64,000 nt of DNA. Source: Conexivisphaerales archaeon (GTDB taxonomy: Archaea; Thermoproteota; Nitrososphaeria; Conexivisphaerales; DTJL01). The notes under the pieces are model-generated. The model saw only the letters and a program-made list of their open reading frames with translations. It was not told where the DNA came from and made no database searches. The position numbers and the translations under genes were made by a program. Shown in pieces: positions 60,163-64,000 of this stretch (positions within the stretch are counted from its first letter, which is position 1; every line of letters begins with the position of its first letter). Location: positions 18,601 to 82,600 of the forward strand of contig JAVYTR010000009.1 in NCBI GenBank assembly GCA_038728585.1. The letters are read 5' to 3'.

Positions 60163-61230
60163 TTGCTCGGGGTTACATACTCAGCTGCATTTGGAAGGCT
60201 GAGGAGCCTCTCTTTAGATTTTCTCTCAAAGGACTTCTTGCAGAATCTGGCAAGAATGAACGACCCCCAGGAGATAGCTGATGCTCTGGAATCAACCTGG
60301 TACAGGCAGGATATAGAAGCTTATGCTTCTATGTACTCTCCTCCTGAGCTTATCGAAGTAGCTGTAAACAGACATATGATAATGGTGAACAAGCTAGCAG
60401 TATCAGTAGTCCCCCTGTTCGGCAAGAACGCTTTGCTAGCCTATCTTTCCAAGTGGGATATAGAGAACATAGAGCTGATCCTTGCTGCCAAAAGCCTTGG
60501 CAGGTCGATAGAGGAGACAGAACCTTTTCTTGTCTCTTCCAGGAATCTGCCTGTCGGTATAGTTGGTAATGTAATACCCTACAGTGACCTGAAACTACTG
60601 CTTCAGCAGCCAGATGTTGAGGCTGTTGTGAATCAGCTGGTTAAATACGGATATGGTGCAGTCCTGCTTCAGGAGCTCTCTGATTTCAGAAGGACGGGTG
60701 ACCTCGGAAGCTTCACTGCTGCACTACAGAAGTTCTACTACCAGAGGCTTCTCTGGGAGCTCAGATACTTCAAGGGTGATGAACTCACACTCAGGGAATA
60801 CATAAGGGCAGAAATAGCAAAGAAGAACATCCTGAACCTCCTGAAATCAAAGGAATCAAACCTTCCGAAGGATGTCTTTGCAAAGCATATCATAGATGGA
60901 GGTCTTATAGAGCAGAGGCAGCTTCTCGATGCTTACGAGACACCGAGCAGCAAGGAGCTTGTAAGAAGGTTTGAGCCCTGGTTCGACCTTTCTTCAGCAG
61001 TCGACAGATACTCAGAATCAGGAAATCTAACTGAGTTTGAGGTCGAGATGGACAGACTTCTCAGCAGAGACTATCTGCCAAGGCTGAGAAGCCATCCTCT
61101 ATCAGTTTCGGCTGTTTTTGAGTTTGTCATCAGAGCTGAGTTCGAGAGGCAGAACATAAGAAGAATAGTCTACGCAAAGCAGTACAAGATGTCAGAAAAA
61201 TATATTAACGATATTCTTTTGGTGGTCTGA
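60163..61230 (+). CDS. atpC: A-type ATP synthase subunit C (d)
   Basis: Central connector that couples the DF shaft to the K ring; homologue of V-ATPase subunit d. 355 residues, mostly helical. Recognisable: an N-terminal YSAAFGRLRSLSLDFLSKDF stretch, ENIELILAAKSLGRS, LREYIRAEIAKKNILNLLKS and the ending EFVIRAEFERQNIRRIVYAKQY. TTG start adjoining the atpE stop. Confidence 0.92.
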   Translation: MLGVTYSAAFGRLRSLSLDFLSKDFLQNLARMNDPQEIADALESTWYRQDIEAYASMYSPPELIEVAVNRHMIMVNKLAVSVVPLFGKNALLAYLSKWDIENIELILAAKSLGRSIEETEPFLVSSRNLPVGIVGNVIPYSDLKLLLQQPDVEAVVNQLVKYGYGAVLLQELSDFRRTGDLGSFTAALQKFYYQRLLWELRYFKGDELTLREYIRAEIAKKNILNLLKSKESNLPKDVFAKHIIDGGLIEQRQLLDAYETPSSKELVRRFEPWFDLSSAVDRYSESGNLTEFEVEMDRLLSRDYLPRLRSHPLSVSAVFEFVIRAEFERQNIRRIVYAKQYKMSEKYINDILLVV

Positions 61231-61235
61231 ACGTA

Positions 61236-61577
61236 TTGAGTTCTAGGTCATCAACCCAAGTAGCGGGAAAAATAGCTGTTATAGGTGATAGAGAGCTTGC
61301 TCTGGGCTACAGGCTTCTGGGCGTCGATGACACGTTTATAGTCTCAGAGTCTGAGGCTGTGCAGACTGTAACCAACATATTCAACTCTGACCAGTTCAGC
61401 CTGATAATAATAGCTGACCAGATCAGGAAGAAGCTTCCCAGGCTTCTGGTCGAGAAGCTCGAAGCATCCCTCGCTCCTCTCGTCATATTCATGCCTTCTC
61501 CGAGCGAAGAATCCGAGGAGGAATCTCTCGCAGCACTTGCAAAAAGGGTGCTCGGTATAGACCTGAAGGTGGCCTGA
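61236..61577 (+). CDS. atpF: A-type ATP synthase subunit F
   Basis: Regulatory shaft subunit, 113 residues. KIAVIGDRELALGYRLLGVDD at the start and FSLIIIADQIRKKLPRL then PLVIFMPSPSEES are the family blocks; the last third is a helix that enters the catalytic core. TTG start, six bases after atpC. Confidence 0.92.
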   Translation: MSSRSSTQVAGKIAVIGDRELALGYRLLGVDDTFIVSESEAVQTVTNIFNSDQFSLIIIADQIRKKLPRLLVEKLEASLAPLVIFMPSPSEESEEESLAALAKRVLGIDLKVA

Positions 61578-61580
61578 AAA

Positions 61581-64000
61581 ATGCCTCAGGGGTCTGTTGT
61601 AAGGGTTTCGGGGCCCGTGGTTATAGCTGAAGGCCTCGAAGGTGCAAAGATGTATGATGTTGTTAGGGTGGGGGAACTCGGGTTAATAGGCGAAGTGATC
61701 AGGATTGAAGGCAGCAAGGTTACTGTTCAGGTGTATGAGGATACTACTGGCATAAGGCCTGGTGATAAGGTTGAGAATACTAAACAGGCCTTGTCTGTGG
61801 AGCTTGGCCCAGGTCTGCTAACATCCATATACGATGGTATCCAGAGGCCGCTCAACATACTGAGGGAAAAGAGCGGGGACTTTATTTCAAGAGGGCTTGT
61901 CATTCCTCCGCTCGATGAAAAGAAGGAGTGGGACTTTGAACCCGTCAAGAAGAAGGGAGATAATGTCTCAGAAGGCGAGGTACTTGGCGAAGTTCAGGAG
62001 ACCCCACTGATAAAGCACAGAATAATGGTTCCAGTAGGTGTCAGGGGAGAGCTGAAGGAGCTCAGGTCTGGCAGGTTCACAATAAGAGATGTTATAGGCA
62101 CAATAGCTACACCTGAAGGAGCGAGGGACCTCTTCCTCTCAACGAAATGGACTGTCAGAATTCCCAGACCGTACAAGAGAAAGCTGCCTCCTGACACACC
62201 TCTTGTAACAGGACAGAGAGTGCTTGATACATTCTTCCCGGTGGCAAAGGGGGGAACCGCAGCTATTCCTGGACCTTTCGGAAGCGGTAAATGCGTGACC
62301 GGGGATACCCCTGTTCTGCTCGGCGATGGCAGGTTTGTCGAGATAGAATCCCTCTACAATTCTCTGAAGGGAGAAGCAGAAGTTAAGAGAAAGAGAAACG
62401 GAGACGGGAATGAAGAGTTGCTGATACTGAGAAAGGAAATCGACCTCTTCTCCTATTCTTTGCCAGAGGGTAAAATAGTAAGAAGCAGGACAAGCATCCT
62501 CTACAAGGGCTACAGCGATAAGATAATTTCTGTCAGGACTGCAAGCGGAAGGCATGTCAGGGTCACTCCAGTTCACAGGCTTTTCGTGGTAGGTAAGGAT
62601 GGAAGACTGGAGCAGAAAGAAGCAGCCAGAATAAAGGCCGGGGATAAGATAGCTGCTGTTTCAGATCTTTCTTCAGCAATAAGCCCAACTCAGGAGCAGA
62701 ATCAGCTCCTCACTTCAATTGCAGAAAGGTTCAAAGAAAAGAGGGGCAAGATAAGCATCTTTGCTCAGAGAAAGGATGTTGTAAGAAGCATCTGCTCATC
62801 TCTTCTCAGCATAGGGGTAAGATTTGAGCTGAACGAGAATGGCTCAGCCTCTGTGATAACGATTGATGGCATACAGCTAGAAGGTAGGCTATCTTCTGCA
62901 TCAGATTCGGTGGTAGAAGATGGCTCGCTTCTTCTGCAGCATGGCAGCATATTTGCTGATGAAGTAGTCTCTACTGAGGAACTGCATGGCCCATTCGCAG
63001 TCTACGACTTCTCTTTGCCAGACTACTGGGAGAACTTTGTCGGTGGAGAAGGCGGCCTTCTTCTGCATAACACTGTTACACAGCAGCAGCTTGCAAAGTG
63101 GTCAGACAGCAACGTGGTTGTGTATGTTGGCTGCGGAGAGAGAGGTAACGAGATGACAGAGGTTCTTGTGACATTTCCTGAGCTGAAGGACCCGAAGTCA
63201 GGAAGGCCCCTGCTTGAGAGAACAATACTCGTTGCGAACACTTCCAACATGCCTGTAGCTGCTAGGGAAGCTAGCATATACACAGGGATAACAATGGCTG
63301 AATATTACAGGGATATGGGCTATGACGTCGCTCTCATGGCAGACAGTACTTCAAGGTGGGCTGAGGCGCTCAGGGAAATATCAGGAAGGCTGGAGGAGAT
63401 GCCTGGAGAAGAGGGCTATCCAGCTTACTTGGGGAAGAGGCTGGCAGAATTCTACGAAAGGTCTGGAAGAGTTGTGGTGCTTGCTCCTGTAGAAAGGCTG
63501 GGCTCTGTTACAATAGTGGGTGCAGTTTCGCCTCCAGGAGGCGACTTTTCTGAACCTGTCTCCCAGAACACACTGAGGGTAACAAGGGTATTCTGGGCAC
63601 TAGACGCAAGCTTGGCAGGTAGAAGGCATTTCCCAGCTATCAACTGGCTGACCAGCTACTCCCTCTATGCAGATGACCTTGCTGACTGGGGAAGGAGGAA
63701 CGTTGCAAAGGACTGGCCCGAGGTCAGAGCCAGAGCCCTGGAGATATTGCAGAAAGAGTCTGAGCTGCAGGATATTGTTCAGCTTGTAGGATATGATGCT
63801 CTTCCAGAGACTGAGAAGGGGCTGCTCGACGTTGCGAAGATGATAAGAGAAGATTATCTGCAGCAGAGCGCCTTCGACGAAATAGATACCTATTCATCGA
63901 TCAGGAAGCAGTACCTGATGCTGAAGACTATACTCAGGTTTGGGGATATGGAGGCTGAAGCAATAAAGCAAGGAGCTCAAGCATCACAGGTCTCTTCGCT
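61581..64000 (+). CDS. atpA: A-type ATP synthase catalytic subunit A, with intein, 3' end outside window
   Basis: Catalytic ATPase subunit. The extein begins [16 protein letters not shown] and contains the P-loop GPFGSGK at residues 231-237. An intein of 260 residues then interrupts it, and the extein resumes with [14 protein letters not shown], so splicing restores GPFGSGKT. Downstream are [35 protein letters not shown] and [11 protein letters not shown], all intact. The gene is open to the window end; subunits B and D should follow. ATG start 3 bases after the atpF stop. Confidence 0.95.
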   Translation, partial: MPQGSVVRVSGPVVIAEGLEGAKMYDVVRVGELGLIGEVIRIEGSKVTVQVYEDTTGIRPGDKVENTKQALSVELGPGLLTSIYDGIQRPLNILREKSGDFISRGLVIPPLDEKKEWDFEPVKKKGDNVSEGEVLGEVQETPLIKHRIMVPVGVRGELKELRSGRFTIRDVIGTIATPEGARDLFLSTKWTVRIPRPYKRKLPPDTPLVTGQRVLDTFFPVAKGGTAAIPGPFGSGKCVTGDTPVLLGDGRFVEIESLYNSLKGEAEVKRKRNGDGNEELLILRKEIDLFSYSLPEGKIVRSRTSILYKGYSDKIISVRTASGRHVRVTPVHRLFVVGKDGRLEQKEAARIKAGDKIAAVSDLSSAISPTQEQNQLLTSIAERFKEKRGKISIFAQRKDVVRSICSSLLSIGVRFELNENGSASVITIDGIQLEGRLSSASDSVVEDGSLLLQHGSIFADEVVSTEELHGPFAVYDFSLPDYWENFVGGEGGLLLHNTVTQQQLAKWSDSNVVVYVGCGERGNEMTEVLVTFPELKDPKSGRPLLERTILVANTSNMPVAAREASIYTGITMAEYYRDMGYDVALMADSTSRWAEALREISGRLEEMPGEEGYPAYLGKRLAEFYERSGRVVVLAPVERLGSVTIVGAVSPPGGDFSEPVSQNTLRVTRVFWALDASLAGRRHFPAINWLTSYSLYADDLADWGRRNVAKDWPEVRARALEILQKESELQDIVQLVGYDALPETEKGLLDVAKMIREDYLQQSAFDEIDTYSSIRKQYLMLKTILRFGDMEAEAIKQGAQASQVSS
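62292..63071 (+). mobile_element. Intein in the P-loop of AtpA (VMA-a site)
   Basis: The intein starts with Cys1 ([18 protein letters not shown], block A) directly after the P-loop lysine and ends with GGLLLHN before Thr. Block B is [14 protein letters not shown] with the TxxH pair, and the end shows [18 protein letters not shown] then LLLHN (blocks F and G). At 260 residues it is longer than a minimal splicing domain (about 140-170) and shorter than inteins with a full LAGLIDADG endonuclease; I see no clear LAGLIDADG motifs in the middle (62450-62930). It is probably splicing-competent, with a decayed or absent endonuclease. Confidence 0.9.

Overview
The window comes from an archaeon. It encodes the RNA polymerase subunits RpoK and RpoP, Alba, a histone-fold protein, ribosomal protein S17e, the KEOPS subunit Cgi121, an archaeal-type family B DNA polymerase, an A-type ATP synthase and several archaeal-style promoters (TATA boxes about 25 bp before leaderless starts). 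Having both Alba and a histone, together with the PolB and the arginine AGG/AGA and isoleucine ATA codon habit, fits a TACK-superphylum lineage near the Thaumarchaeota better than a classical crenarchaeote. Hydrogen, succinate and reduced-sulfur genes suggest a facultatively anaerobic, possibly thermoacidophilic life. The exact lineage cannot be settled from this sequence alone.

Layout. 1-14.0 kb is housekeeping: the end of a branched-chain aminotransferase, thymidine kinase, rpoK, alba, a methylenetetrahydrofolate reductase-like gene with a disturbed 5' end, Trm112, an inositol-phosphatase-type phosphatase, a helix-hairpin-helix protein that looks like a catalytically decayed MCM helicase, IleRS, QueE, a UbiX-type flavin prenyltransferase, a phosphoesterase, Cgi121, a MoaD-like ubiquitin fold, a SerK/ParB-fold kinase, S17e, a TatD hydrolase and a histone. 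At 14.04 kb lies tRNA-Glu(CTC) with an unexpected 15-nt insert in the D-loop. Directly downstream are a broken tyrosine integrase, a repeat-bearing secreted protein and a degenerate copy of the tRNA 3' end, so 14.1-16.8 kb is a decayed integrated element. From 16.8 to 21 kb the region is gene-poor with small unrecognised genes. It is followed by a divergent multi-helix membrane protein and a TFB-like cyclin-fold factor without a normal start codon.

23.3-34.8 kb is a large energy-conserving gene block: a hydrogenase maturation protease followed by NuoA, B, C, D, H, I, J, K, L and N homologues. The catalytic subunit keeps both CxxC nickel-ligand motifs and the small subunit has the hydrogenase-type CNGC motif, so this is a group 4 [NiFe] hydrogenase built on an almost complete complex I membrane arm, not a complex I. 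HypC, HypA, a DUF6390-like protein and a small helical protein lie beside it. 34.9-38.0 kb encodes a 2-oxoacid:ferredoxin oxidoreductase (fused gamma-delta, alpha, beta), which could supply the ferredoxin. 38.2-41.5 kb is succinate dehydrogenase/fumarate reductase (A, C, D, B). 41.6-43.9 kb, on the opposite strand, is a sulfur-transfer cluster (DsrE, TusA, a sulfide:quinone-reductase-like flavoprotein, DUF1641). A UbiA/MenA-type prenyltransferase (quinone or lipid synthesis), a CPBP protease and an F420-type LLM oxidoreductase follow.

46.7-51.1 kb encodes a sugar ABC importer whose two permeases are fused into one chain, followed by a GalT-like uridylyltransferase. 52.2-56.6 kb (minus strand) has a thiolase with its OB-fold/zinc partner, RpoP, a DegT sugar aminotransferase, TyrRS and a small membrane protein. 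56.7 kb to the end has PolB and the A-type ATP synthase operon K-E-C-F-A. The A subunit carries a 260-residue intein in its P-loop and runs off the window.
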